DNA of 64,000 nucleotides from NCBI RefSeq assembly GCF_019317285.1, contig NZ_CP079218.1:1612001-1676000 (forward strand), in the 5' to 3' direction. Origin of the DNA: Pedobacter sp. D749 (GTDB taxonomy: Bacteria; Bacteroidota; Bacteroidia; Sphingobacteriales; Sphingobacteriaceae). Positions 48,505 through 59,200 of the stretch are shown piece after piece (positions within the stretch are counted from its first letter, which is position 1; each line of letters starts with the position of its first letter). The notes beneath the pieces were generated by a model, which made no database searches, was not told the origin of the DNA, and saw nothing but the letters and a program-made list of their open reading frames with translations. A program made the position numbers and the translations under genes.

Positions 48505-51500
48505 ATGACTATGAATGAAGTGAAGAAAAAATATTTTGAAACGTCTTTGTTACAGCAAAATGAGCTCGCAGGCGCCATAGTGAATCAAGGTTATATAGAT
48601 AAAAATCAACCTCTGTTTATTTACATTGATGAAGATATTAATTACAACAAGCTATGCTTGGCCGTCAATGAATTAATAGCCCGGCATGAGCTGTTGAGGA
48701 CGGGCTTTAAAGTTGGACAAAATAAATTTAAATTGTATTTGCTGGATGAATACGTGTACGAGTTGACTGATAATTCGAAGGAAATATCAACGCTGGAATA
48801 TTTGAAAAAGCTAGCAGATAAAAGAAAATTCTGTTCGGAGGATTTTCCACTATTTGATTTTGGCTTACACAAAATCGGGAAAAAACAATTTGTATTACTC
48901 TTCAATAAGCCGGCTTTTATTTCAGATGCAATTTCGGATGGGATATTAATGTCGGAGCTGGAAAAAATATACAAAGACCAGCAACTACCTAAAATAGCCT
49001 TTCAACATCTTGATTTCTTATTATGGCAGAACGATTTCATCAAGACTGAAAAGGGCGAAAAAGCTAAAGACTCATTAAAAAGGTTATTAGCAACTCAAAC
49101 TACTGATTTTTTCCAACCAGAAGATATTGATTGTCCTAATGAAATCTCTTGTGGCTTAAACGATCCGTTAAATATCAGCATAAATTTATTGGAAAAAATC
49201 ACCCTTTATACTTCAAAACATAAGATAAATGTAGATGATTTTTTGTTATCAGTTTGGTATGTTTTTTTGCAAAAATACACCAGAAATGATCATGTTTTAG
49301 TTAACTGTGTGAAGTCATGTCGCGAGGCAGACTGGAAACAAGTTAGTGGAAATTTCGAAAATGTCTTTCCAATGTCTAGGTCGATCAATAAAAATGACCG
49401 GTTCATTGATTTTTGCATAAACGTAAACAGAAATGCTGTTATTCTGGATAAGTACAAATATTATCCTTCGGAGGGATTAAAAATGATGGGCGACCAGTAT
49501 GAAGATGAAAACAAAAATACTGGTATGGGTTTTATATTTTGCGCCGAAGTTAACCAGCAGACTCGCTGGATAGATCTGCATTCTCACCTTGGGACTTCAT
49601 TGCTTAAACGCTGTAATTTTAATTTAAAGATTGTTGCACAAAAGGATGAGCTAAATATTTATTTGATAAACAGTACAAAGAAATTTTCTACGGACGCTGT
49701 TAATCGGATCAAAGACTGCATTTCAACGATAATTACATCAGTTCTTGATGAGGAACATATTTTGATTAGAGATGTTGATTTTACCAGTGAATCTGAAAAA
49801 AAACGGTTGTTATATAAATTTAATGAACCTTACCAGGATTTAGGCGAAATAAAGCCTATCCACGTCTTGTTTGAAGAACAGGCAACGTTATTTCCTGACA
49901 CTACCGCGGTGATCCATAATGACTATAACTTATCTTATCAGGAACTCAATCAAAAATCAAATAAACTTGCTCACTTGCTTATTAGCTTAGGTGTTCAACG
50001 TAAAGAATTTGTGGGTGTGTTCTTAGACAGAAGTTTCGATCTACTGAGTTCGATGTTAGCGATATTTAAATCGGGAGCATCCTATGTGCCCTTTGATAAA
50101 CAAAATCCGGTTGAACGGTCTAAGTTTTTGATCGATAATAGTAATGCAAAGATTTTATTCACAGATAGTGATACTGTAAGAAATAATGACTGGCTTATCC
50201 TTGATTTGCCCCATATTGATTATATAATCTGCATTGATGAATTAAAATCTGATTATGGAAGTCTATCACCCAGAAGTAAAACTACAATCATTGATTGTTT
50301 AAGTTATAGTAACTTGTCTACTGATAACCCAGAAAATGTCAATTCAATTGACGATTGGTCTTATATGTTATATACATCGGGTTCTACAGGCGATCCGAAA
50401 GGTGCAATTCTAACACATCAGGGGGCAGTCAATCACATCTATGCGGAATATAAGTTTTTGAACTTAGCACAGGGGTTTAAATTTCTTCAAAGTGCAAATA
50501 TTTCATCTGACATATCCGTTTGGCAATACTTAGCACCATTATTACATGGTGGTACAGTAATCATCATAGATCAAGTCGATCTTCTTGACTTCAATAATCT
50601 AATTTCAATTCTAAATAAAACTGAAGTCACCCTTGCAGAGTTTGTTCCATCGTATTTAAACGCTTTTTTGGATTTTGTTGAAAGTTCAGGGACAACGTCA
50701 AAAACAGAACTGTTTTATTTACAAAGTATCATGATGACAGGTGAAGAGTTACCTGTTGAATTAGTTGGACGCTGGAAGAAATTTACCAGCTCAATTAAAC
50801 TAATTAATGCTTACGGACCCTGCGAAGCCTCTGATGATATTACTCAATACCTGATAGATGATACCTTTGACCCCCGTTCCAAAAGGGTTCCGATCGGGAA
50901 ACCTTTAGCAAATTTGAATCTGTTCGTATTAGATGAGAATGTGAAGCTTCTGCCAATTGGCTTTACTGGAGAAATTTACGTCTCAGGCATAGGTGTAGGG
51001 GAAGGGTACTGGAAGGATATTAAAAAGACGTTATCAAAATTCATCCCGAACCCGTTTCCTGACACATTGGGTGAAATAATGTATCGGACTGGTGATTTAG
51101 GAAGATGGAAAGCTGATGGAAATTTGGAATTTTTAGGAAGAATAGATCATCAGGCACAGATCCGTGGCAACCGGGTTGAGACAGCGGAGATTGATCATCT
51201 TCTTGGCCAACACCATCACATAGTTGAGGGTATAACCGGAATTAAAAAAGACAATAACGGGCAGGAATACCTGGTAAGCTACATTATCAGAAAGCTGAAT
51301 AGTGGGGCAGGAGATGAGGAAACTTTCAGGAGCGAATTGACAATCTACCTGAAGAGATTTTTACCAAGTTTTATGGTACCCGCTTATTGGGTTTTTTTGA
51401 AGGAATTTCCTAAAAATCTTAGTGGTAAAATAGATCTTAAATTGTTAAAAGAGATTGATGAGCGGTCACTTACAGGTAGTTATGTTACTCCGGTAGGAGA

Positions 51501-54500
51501 TTTGGAAATAAGAATTTCTTCCATATGGGAAGCGGTGTTAAACAAGGATAAAATAAGTGTTGAAGCGAACTTTTTTCAAGTTGGGGGGCACTCATTGAAA
51601 GCTGTACAAGTAACTGCAAAGGTTTACAAAGAATTAAATGTTGTTCTAAAACTCAGAGATTTTTTTAACGCTCCAACTATAAGACAACAGGCAGAACTAA
51701 TTGCAAACGAAAAAAATCAAAATTACCAGCCTATAAATCCGATAAAAAAGAATCAATTTTACGATTTGTCTTTTGGGCAGAGAAGGTTGTGGTTGTTTCA
51801 GCAATATAAACAAACGGGGCAGGCCTATAATATGCTAAACGGTTATTCGATGACCGGCGAGCTTGATTATCATCATTTCGAAAAGGCAATCAACTATGTT
51901 ATTCTAAAGCATGAAATTTTAAGGACCAGGTTTATTACAGTGGGGGGTGAACCAAAGCAGGTCGTTGAGGAATTTGGTGGCAATTATGCTTTAGACTATG
52001 AAGATTTGCGAAACAATACAGAAGCTCATCAACACCTCGATGTTTTAGTTGATTGCATGGCTGCGTTTCAATTTGACTTGGCAACCGCGCGTTTATTCCA
52101 ATTTAAGTTGCTCGAAATGGAGGACAACAGTTACGTGTTCTTGACTTCCTTTCACCACATCATTATGGATGGCTGGTCTATTGATGTTTTTATCAAGGAA
52201 CTTGCAATATTTTATAATGATTTGTGTAGTGGCATTAAGCCTGAAGTGACACCACCACTCTTGCAGTACAAAGACATCGCGTCGTGGTCAAATGCATTAA
52301 TAAAAAATGAGTCTAATGGTGGTCATCGATCATATTGGCTAACCCAGCTGCAAGGAGAGTTGCCCCGTATTGAGCTCCCATTTGATTTTAAACGGCCCAC
52401 GAGCAAATCATATAACGGCGGATCAGTTGAGCATGTCTATGATCAGCAACAAATTTCCCTGTTGAATAATTTCTGCAGACGCGAGGGGGTTACGACTTTT
52501 ATGGTATTGCTTTCTGCGGTTAAATTGCTGTTGTTCCGGTATAGTGATCAAAAGGATCTAATAATTGGTATTCCAAGTGCCGGTCGTACTCATCCCGATA
52601 TGGAAGACCAATTGGGGTTTTATGTAAACACTTTACCAATAAGAAGTTGCGTGAAACCTTTCGAAAGCTTTAGAGAATTGCTCGATCAGGTAAAAGGAAA
52701 TATGCTTGACGCTTTCAATCATGATTTATATCCTTTTGATAAGATTGTCTCAGATTTAGAGATCGTAAATGATCAAAGCCGGACCCCTATATTCGATGTA
52801 ATGGTAACCCATCAGAAGTCACTGCTTGACCGAGAGCTGAGGTTATCGAATCTCGTGGTGGACGATTATTACATCCCTTCCAATACGAGTAAATTCGATC
52901 TTACATTTAACTTTCTGGATGATAACGACCTATTTTCATTAAACATTGTTTACAATACCGATATATTCAAAAAGGAACGGATAGTAAGTCTTCTTGGGCA
53001 CTTAACAAATCTTATCTACGCAGTTTTGGCTGATGCAGATAAGCCAATGAACGAGGTTGATTATATCGGTGAAGTAGAAAAGACCAGAATTTTAAAGGAA
53101 TTTAATCGTACTGAAACCGAATATCCCGATCAGGATTCTTTAGTATCGTTGTTTAGAAAGCAGGTGTCGAAAACCCCAACCAAAACAGTTTTGGTGTTTG
53201 AAAGTGGTAAATTAACCTATACTCAGTTTGACCTGTTAACAAATCTACTGGGGAACTATTTAGTGGAAAAGTATAATATCAACCAGGGGGATGTGGTCAG
53301 CCTTTTTATGGATCGGTCTCTTGAAATGGTTATATCCATTTGGGCCCTTCTAAAAATTGGAGCAATTTATGTACCACTTGACCCAACCTTTCCTGAAGAG
53401 CGGATATCTTATATTATTAAAGACTCGCAGGCGAAACTGATATTGACAAAAACAAAAAAAGTTTTTGAAGATTTGAATATTGACCAGTATACTGTAAATC
53501 TCGAAGTATTAGCCGCACTTTATCCCAATAAAGAGATTAGCTTTTATCCAAAACCTGAGGATGATGCTTACATCATTTATACATCAGGATCAACAGGGAA
53601 CCCCAAAGGGGTAATTATTAAACATAAAGGCATCGTTAACAGGTTAAACTGGCAGTGGTTGGAATATTCCTTTACGGATGCTGACATTGTTCTTCAAAAA
53701 ACAAATTACGTGTTCGATGTGTCCACATGGGAATTATTTTTACCGGTATGCTTTGGATGTCAAATGGTGTTATGCCCCCAAGAAGTCGTTTACGATCCGC
53801 TTAAGATGGTCCAATTTATCGATTATCATAAGATTACTAGGGTTCACTTCGTTCCAACGATGTATAATTATCTTTTGGACTCCCTCAACCTAATGGATAA
53901 GACCTGTTTGCAAAGCCTACGAAATGTCTATTGTGGTGGAGAACCGCTCTCTACCAAGTTGGTAAATAAACACTATAAAAATTTAAAAGCACAGTTATTT
54001 AATTGGTATGGACCAACTGAGGCATCTGTTGACGTAACTGCACAGCCTGTTTATGAGAATGATGAAATTATTCCTATTGGTTATCCCATACATAATACAA
54101 AACTTTATATAGTCGATACAAATTTGCAGCTAAAACCGATCGGAGTAACAGGTGAAATAGGGATATCAGGAGTTGGTTTGGCAAAGGGATATTTGAATAA
54201 CGAAGTATTGTCGAATAGTAAATTTATTGATAATCCCTACGAACCGGGGCAGAAGCTTTATTTAACCGGCGATTTGGGCTGCTGGGAACCTGATGGCGCT
54301 ATTTTATATTTTGGCAGATCGGATGACCAGGTAAAGATAAGAGGACATAGAATTGAATTAGGTGAGATCGAAAACGTATTAAAAAAAAATACAGATATTT
54401 TAGATGTTGTTGTCTTAGCTGTTGAGAACCCATCGGGAGACAAGAGTTTAACAGCGTATCTCATCAGTGAAATCGATGATATAGTTTCTAAAGCCAGAGA

Positions 54501-56241
54501 TCGCCTGCGGGCCGCATTACCGGATTACATGCATCCAGCTCAATATGTGATTTTACAGCGGTTTCCTTTGACAGCCAGCGGCAAACTCGATAAACAAGCG
54601 CTAAGCAAGATCATAGAGTTTAAAAGCCCTCAGTCTGATAAACAGCAAAGAAAAACCAGCGCATTAGAAAATACCCTATTAGAAGTCTGGAAAGATGTCT
54701 TGGGTAAACAAGATATACTGATAGATGATAATTTCTTCGAAATAGGGGGAGATTCAATAAAAGCTATCCAAATCGCAGTCCGGTTACAAAAACATAAATT
54801 TAAAATAGAAGTCAAAAATATTTTCGAACATCCATTTATTGATAAACTGGCCAATTTTATCAAACCCTTTGTGTCCACCGCTGACCAATCGATAGTGGAA
54901 GGATCTATTCTTTTGACCCCAATTCAAAGATATTTCTTTTCAAAAAAACTGCTGAATATTAATCACTATAACCAATCTGTTGTTTTGTATCACAGCAAAT
55001 TAGGTATTGATGAGGTAAAGTTCATTTTTTTAAAACTCTATCATCACCATGATGCCCTTAGGATAACTTTCCTTCAAAGCGAAAATGAGAGAATGCCGGA
55101 GCAATTCAATAGGGGGGGCGCAGGCGATATTCCCGTTCTTGAGTTTGATATCAGGGGTGATGATGATTTACCAGAATTTAAACGTATCTCGAACGACCTT
55201 CAAAAAAGTTTAAATATTTACAAGGGTGAACTATTTAAGATAGCGCTGTTTCATATGAATGATGGAGAGCGATTACTTATAATTTGCCACCATCTTATTA
55301 TCGACGGCGTTTCTTGGCGGATACTCTTAGAAGATATCACTACACTTTTCCAACAATTCCGGAAGCAGCAACAGTTACTCTTACCTGAAAAAACTGACTC
55401 ATTTAAAACCTGGTCTGAAACATTGGCACTGTATACAAAAAGTGAGAATTTTCAGAATGAAAAAGAATATTGGAACACATTAGAGGTAAATGATGGCTTT
55501 ATTTTGCCTAGAAGGATTAAGCAAGCCGGTAAGCGTAGAGATATTAAAACACTGACTTTTACGCTAGATGAGCATAAAACTACAAAACTGATCAGTAATG
55601 TAAATCAGTTTTTTGAGAGTGAGATTAACGATATTTTGTTATCTGCACTGATTATCACCTTCCAGAAATTGTTTAATGCCAAAAGCCTGTTGATCATGCT
55701 TGAAGGTCATGGTCGAGAGCCGATTTCCGATACCATTGATGTCAATAGAACAGTTGGTTGGTTTACGAGTGTTTTTCCTGTTAAATTGATTGCTGATCAA
55801 AATCGGGAGTTTAGCCAACAGATCGAAAAAGTCAAAAAAAAATTACGGTCGATCCCGAATAAAGGTATTGGATACGGTATCTTAAAGTACCTGACAGCTC
55901 CAGAGGTGATGATGAATATGCAAGCAGATATTTTGTTTAACTATTTAGGTCAATTCGATTCTGACGAATCTGACTTTCAGGTTATATCAGATTCTGCAGG
56001 ACACGAAGTTGGACAGGACGAAGCAGCTGATTATCCTTTAGAAATAACTGGGATGATTGCTGGTAAAGCTTTGCTTGTAAGTTTTAATTACGACTCTAAA
56101 CTATTTCAGGAAAACTTGATCATCGATATCCATAGAGCGTATCAGCAAACCCTGGATAATATAATATCAAATGCCACCGTAGATTTCCATCAAACACTCT
56201 CTCCGGAAGCTTTGGATCATATCAATTCATTATTTGAATAG
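48505..56241 (+). CDS. NRPS4: C(degenerate)-A-PCP-C-A-PCP-E
   Basis: About 2,578 residues from the ATG at 48505; a TTG 6 bp upstream is a less likely start. Residues 15-440 resemble a C domain but lack HHxxxDG: the equivalent site reads FNKPAFISDAIS (about 133), so it should not catalyse condensation. A1 (460-985; TSGSTGDPKG) has an odd A5 motif, GPCEASDD, and code DIWEMTADD (not assignable). PCP has GGHSL (about 1030). C2 (1085-1520) has HHIIMDG. A2 (1545-2040) has code DVWHYGWVD, which shares DVWH and final D with Ser codes. PCP (GGDSI, about 2084) and E (2130-2575; HHLIIDG, EGHGRE, VGWFTSVFP, GIGYG, FNYLGQFD) end the protein. This E is diverged from the duplicated pair. The working C for A1 is probably the one at the end of the PKS-NRPS protein. 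Confidence 0.95.
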   Translation: MTMNEVKKKYFETSLLQQNELAGAIVNQGYIDKNQPLFIYIDEDINYNKLCLAVNELIARHELLRTGFKVGQNKFKLYLLDEYVYELTDNSKEISTLEYLKKLADKRKFCSEDFPLFDFGLHKIGKKQFVLLFNKPAFISDAISDGILMSELEKIYKDQQLPKIAFQHLDFLLWQNDFIKTEKGEKAKDSLKRLLATQTTDFFQPEDIDCPNEISCGLNDPLNISINLLEKITLYTSKHKINVDDFLLSVWYVFLQKYTRNDHVLVNCVKSCREADWKQVSGNFENVFPMSRSINKNDRFIDFCINVNRNAVILDKYKYYPSEGLKMMGDQYEDENKNTGMGFIFCAEVNQQTRWIDLHSHLGTSLLKRCNFNLKIVAQKDELNIYLINSTKKFSTDAVNRIKDCISTIITSVLDEEHILIRDVDFTSESEKKRLLYKFNEPYQDLGEIKPIHVLFEEQATLFPDTTAVIHNDYNLSYQELNQKSNKLAHLLISLGVQRKEFVGVFLDRSFDLLSSMLAIFKSGASYVPFDKQNPVERSKFLIDNSNAKILFTDSDTVRNNDWLILDLPHIDYIICIDELKSDYGSLSPRSKTTIIDCLSYSNLSTDNPENVNSIDDWSYMLYTSGSTGDPKGAILTHQGAVNHIYAEYKFLNLAQGFKFLQSANISSDISVWQYLAPLLHGGTVIIIDQVDLLDFNNLISILNKTEVTLAEFVPSYLNAFLDFVESSGTTSKTELFYLQSIMMTGEELPVELVGRWKKFTSSIKLINAYGPCEASDDITQYLIDDTFDPRSKRVPIGKPLANLNLFVLDENVKLLPIGFTGEIYVSGIGVGEGYWKDIKKTLSKFIPNPFPDTLGEIMYRTGDLGRWKADGNLEFLGRIDHQAQIRGNRVETAEIDHLLGQHHHIVEGITGIKKDNNGQEYLVSYIIRKLNSGAGDEETFRSELTIYLKRFLPSFMVPAYWVFLKEFPKNLSGKIDLKLLKEIDERSLTGSYVTPVGDLEIRISSIWEAVLNKDKISVEANFFQVGGHSLKAVQVTAKVYKELNVVLKLRDFFNAPTIRQQAELIANEKNQNYQPINPIKKNQFYDLSFGQRRLWLFQQYKQTGQAYNMLNGYSMTGELDYHHFEKAINYVILKHEILRTRFITVGGEPKQVVEEFGGNYALDYEDLRNNTEAHQHLDVLVDCMAAFQFDLATARLFQFKLLEMEDNSYVFLTSFHHIIMDGWSIDVFIKELAIFYNDLCSGIKPEVTPPLLQYKDIASWSNALIKNESNGGHRSYWLTQLQGELPRIELPFDFKRPTSKSYNGGSVEHVYDQQQISLLNNFCRREGVTTFMVLLSAVKLLLFRYSDQKDLIIGIPSAGRTHPDMEDQLGFYVNTLPIRSCVKPFESFRELLDQVKGNMLDAFNHDLYPFDKIVSDLEIVNDQSRTPIFDVMVTHQKSLLDRELRLSNLVVDDYYIPSNTSKFDLTFNFLDDNDLFSLNIVYNTDIFKKERIVSLLGHLTNLIYAVLADADKPMNEVDYIGEVEKTRILKEFNRTETEYPDQDSLVSLFRKQVSKTPTKTVLVFESGKLTYTQFDLLTNLLGNYLVEKYNINQGDVVSLFMDRSLEMVISIWALLKIGAIYVPLDPTFPEERISYIIKDSQAKLILTKTKKVFEDLNIDQYTVNLEVLAALYPNKEISFYPKPEDDAYIIYTSGSTGNPKGVIIKHKGIVNRLNWQWLEYSFTDADIVLQKTNYVFDVSTWELFLPVCFGCQMVLCPQEVVYDPLKMVQFIDYHKITRVHFVPTMYNYLLDSLNLMDKTCLQSLRNVYCGGEPLSTKLVNKHYKNLKAQLFNWYGPTEASVDVTAQPVYENDEIIPIGYPIHNTKLYIVDTNLQLKPIGVTGEIGISGVGLAKGYLNNEVLSNSKFIDNPYEPGQKLYLTGDLGCWEPDGAILYFGRSDDQVKIRGHRIELGEIENVLKKNTDILDVVVLAVENPSGDKSLTAYLISEIDDIVSKARDRLRAALPDYMHPAQYVILQRFPLTASGKLDKQALSKIIEFKSPQSDKQQRKTSALENTLLEVWKDVLGKQDILIDDNFFEIGGDSIKAIQIAVRLQKHKFKIEVKNIFEHPFIDKLANFIKPFVSTADQSIVEGSILLTPIQRYFFSKKLLNINHYNQSVVLYHSKLGIDEVKFIFLKLYHHHDALRITFLQSENERMPEQFNRGGAGDIPVLEFDIRGDDDLPEFKRISNDLQKSLNIYKGELFKIALFHMNDGERLLIICHHLIIDGVSWRILLEDITTLFQQFRKQQQLLLPEKTDSFKTWSETLALYTKSENFQNEKEYWNTLEVNDGFILPRRIKQAGKRRDIKTLTFTLDEHKTTKLISNVNQFFESEINDILLSALIITFQKLFNAKSLLIMLEGHGREPISDTIDVNRTVGWFTSVFPVKLIADQNREFSQQIEKVKKKLRSIPNKGIGYGILKYLTAPEVMMNMQADILFNYLGQFDSDESDFQVISDSAGHEVGQDEAADYPLEITGMIAGKALLVSFNYDSKLFQENLIIDIHRAYQQTLDNIISNATVDFHQTLSPEALDHINSLFE

Positions 56242-56285
56242 GACTCACCGCATTTGCGGTTTTTTATACGCCTTAAACCACACTT

Positions 56286-59200
56286 ATGATAAATAAAGAC
56301 CATATAAAGGATATTTATCCTCTGTCGCCTATGCAGGAGGGTATTTTATTCCACACCCTGCTTGATAAATCATCAAACAGCTATTTGTCACAATCTTCCT
56401 ACCGTCTGAAAGGTAAGATAGATATTGATCTAATGATTGATTGCCTAAATAGATTGTTTCAAAGACATGACATTTTAAGAACTGCATTTGTTCATGATAA
56501 GCTTGATAAACCACTGCAGGTGGTGTTAAAAGACCGTAAAGCGCACATTTATTTAGAAGACATCTCTCAGGACAAAAATCCAGAGCAACGTATAATAGAT
56601 TACTGCTCGCAGGATATCGATAAAGGATTCAATCTGACGACCGAACCATTGTTGCGTTGTGCGCTTTTTTGCTTGAAAGCCGAAGAGCACGAATTTGTTT
56701 GGACAAGCCACCATATTATACTTGATGGCTGGAGTATGCGAAACCTGACAACTGAGTTTTACGAGCTTTATAATAACCCGGAAAATGCTTTGCCTGAGCT
56801 AAAATCAAGTTATAAAAACTACATTCAATGGTTATTAAGAAGGGATAAGGAGCTTAGTAAGCATTACTGGCAATCGTATATCGCTGATTATGATAACAAA
56901 ATTGAGTTGTGCCCCGGCAGATTTAAAAGCGATACCAATGTTTCAGCCAAGTCTTTTATATTCGAAATGGATGGTGATTTCTTAAGGCAGCTTCAAAAAT
57001 TAGCATCTGATAACCAGGCTACCTTAAGCTCTTTATTTAAAACTGTATGGGGGATTGTCCTATCAAAATATACTAACACCAGAGACGCTGTTTTTGGTAG
57101 TGTTGTTTCTGGTAGACCACTTGCTATAGAGGGAATAGATGATATAGTTGGACTATTTATAAACACTCTTCCTGTACGCTGCCGGTATAATGCTGATGCA
57201 AGCTTCCCAAACTTGCTTGAGGCTGTTAATAAGGAAAATTTTGAAAACGAAAAATACAACTATCATAGTCTCGCGGATATTCAGGCATTAAGCCCACTTA
57301 AGCAAAATTTATTCAATACAATTCTAGTTTTCCAAAATTTTCCAAAAGTTGAAAAAGGAGAGGTCAATAAACTGCATTTAGATATTTTAGGTGCCAAAGA
57401 GTTCAAACCGACCAGTTATCAGTTGAATATTGTGATTTCCTGTTCAGATAAGATATCGTTCAGTATCGATTATCACGAGCAATATTATGACGAAAATTTT
57501 ATTGAAAATTTGGCTGGACAACTTCAAGAGGTGATCAGACAGGTTTTAGATAAACCTATTATTAAAATAGATGCTATATCACTTCTCCCAGAAAGTCAAA
57601 AAAGAGAAATTATAAGTTGGAGTGGTGTTAAGGGTTTACACAAAGAAAAAATATTAAAACAGCTTATTAGAAGTCGCTCAGATATGGCTCAGGGAGACAC
57701 TTCTTTGCTTTTTGAAGCAGATGAAAGTAATCAGGTTAATGATAGTGAAACCAAAGTTTATGTAATAGATGACCAAAATAATTTACAACCAATCGGAGCG
57801 ATAGGTAATATTTATCTGGAAATAAAGGATAAGAGTATTTTACCTGTAAAATACTTTCAAAATACTAAAGCCCATACTTTCACTGGCCTAGGTGAAAAGC
57901 CTATTGAAGTTTTGAATTTAAATAAAGTGGGACGTTGGGTAAGCAAAAATGAACTTGAAATATTTGTTGACGAACGCCCCCAAAAGGTGGAAGCAGGAGA
58001 AGAGACTACTACTCAAATTTCATCCACGATGACTATTGACGAAAAAATAGTATGGAGTGACACCGAATTAAAAGTCAAAGAAATATTTGAAGATGTCTTG
58101 GACATGCGTGGCATTAATCAACATGATAGTTTTTTCGAACTTGGTGGTCATTCACTTAAAACGATTCAGGTGAGTTCAAGGGTACATCGAATTCTTAATG
58201 TTAAAATATCAATAAGTGATATTTATGATAACTTTAGCATAGCCAGCCTGGCAAAATTTATAGACAAACAAAAGAAGGAGAAGTACCGTACAATAACTCC
58301 AGTTCCTCTTGCTGAACATTATGAGGTTTCTTATGCCCAACGTCGTTTATGGACTGCAGGGGACTCTTTGGATAATAAAGCGCATTACAATATCCAAAAT
58401 TCATACCTTGTTAAAGGCATTCTTGACGAGTCTGCTTTGGAAAAAGCTTTTGAAGCACTTGTAACCCGGCATGAAATACTAAGGTCAACTTTCAAGCTGG
58501 TTTCAGGTGAGTTGAGACAATTCATAAACCAGCCAGCGGGCTGGCTTAAAATGCTGAAGGTTAATCTTTCTAATGAGAAGCAGCCCTTGTCTGCTGTGAG
58601 GAGGTTTGCTGAAATCGAATCCAGCCAGCTATTTAATCTTGAGTCCGGACCGCTGATTCGGATTTCTTTGATCAGAATATCAAATAATGAAAGTGTTATT
58701 ATAGTTACTCTTCATCATATCATTTCAGACGGTTGGTCTTTTGATCTTTTAATTATCGAAATTACACAGCTGTACAATCTTTATGTACACAAAATGACAC
58801 GACCATTAAATCCACTTAAAATAAATTATAAGGATTATGCGAAATGGCACAATAAAGAGCTCAGCGGAGAGCGATTACTTCAGCATCGAAATTTTTGGAA
58901 AAGCAAATTGTCTGGGAATATTCCTTCGCTCGATATACCAGCTGACTTTGGTAGACCTATAAATAAAAGTTATGCAGCAAAAACGGTAAGCGCTGTTTTA
59001 GGCAAAAATCTAACGAAAAGTATCAAAGATTATTGCAAAGAAAATAATGTCAGCACATTTATGACCCTATTTTCCTCTGTTAATGTATTGTTGTATAAGT
59101 ATACTGGGCAAAATGAGATAATTATAGGATCTCCAATGGCGGGTAGGGAGCACCAGAACTTGGAAAACCAGATAGGGTTTTATATCAACGTTGTCCCGAT

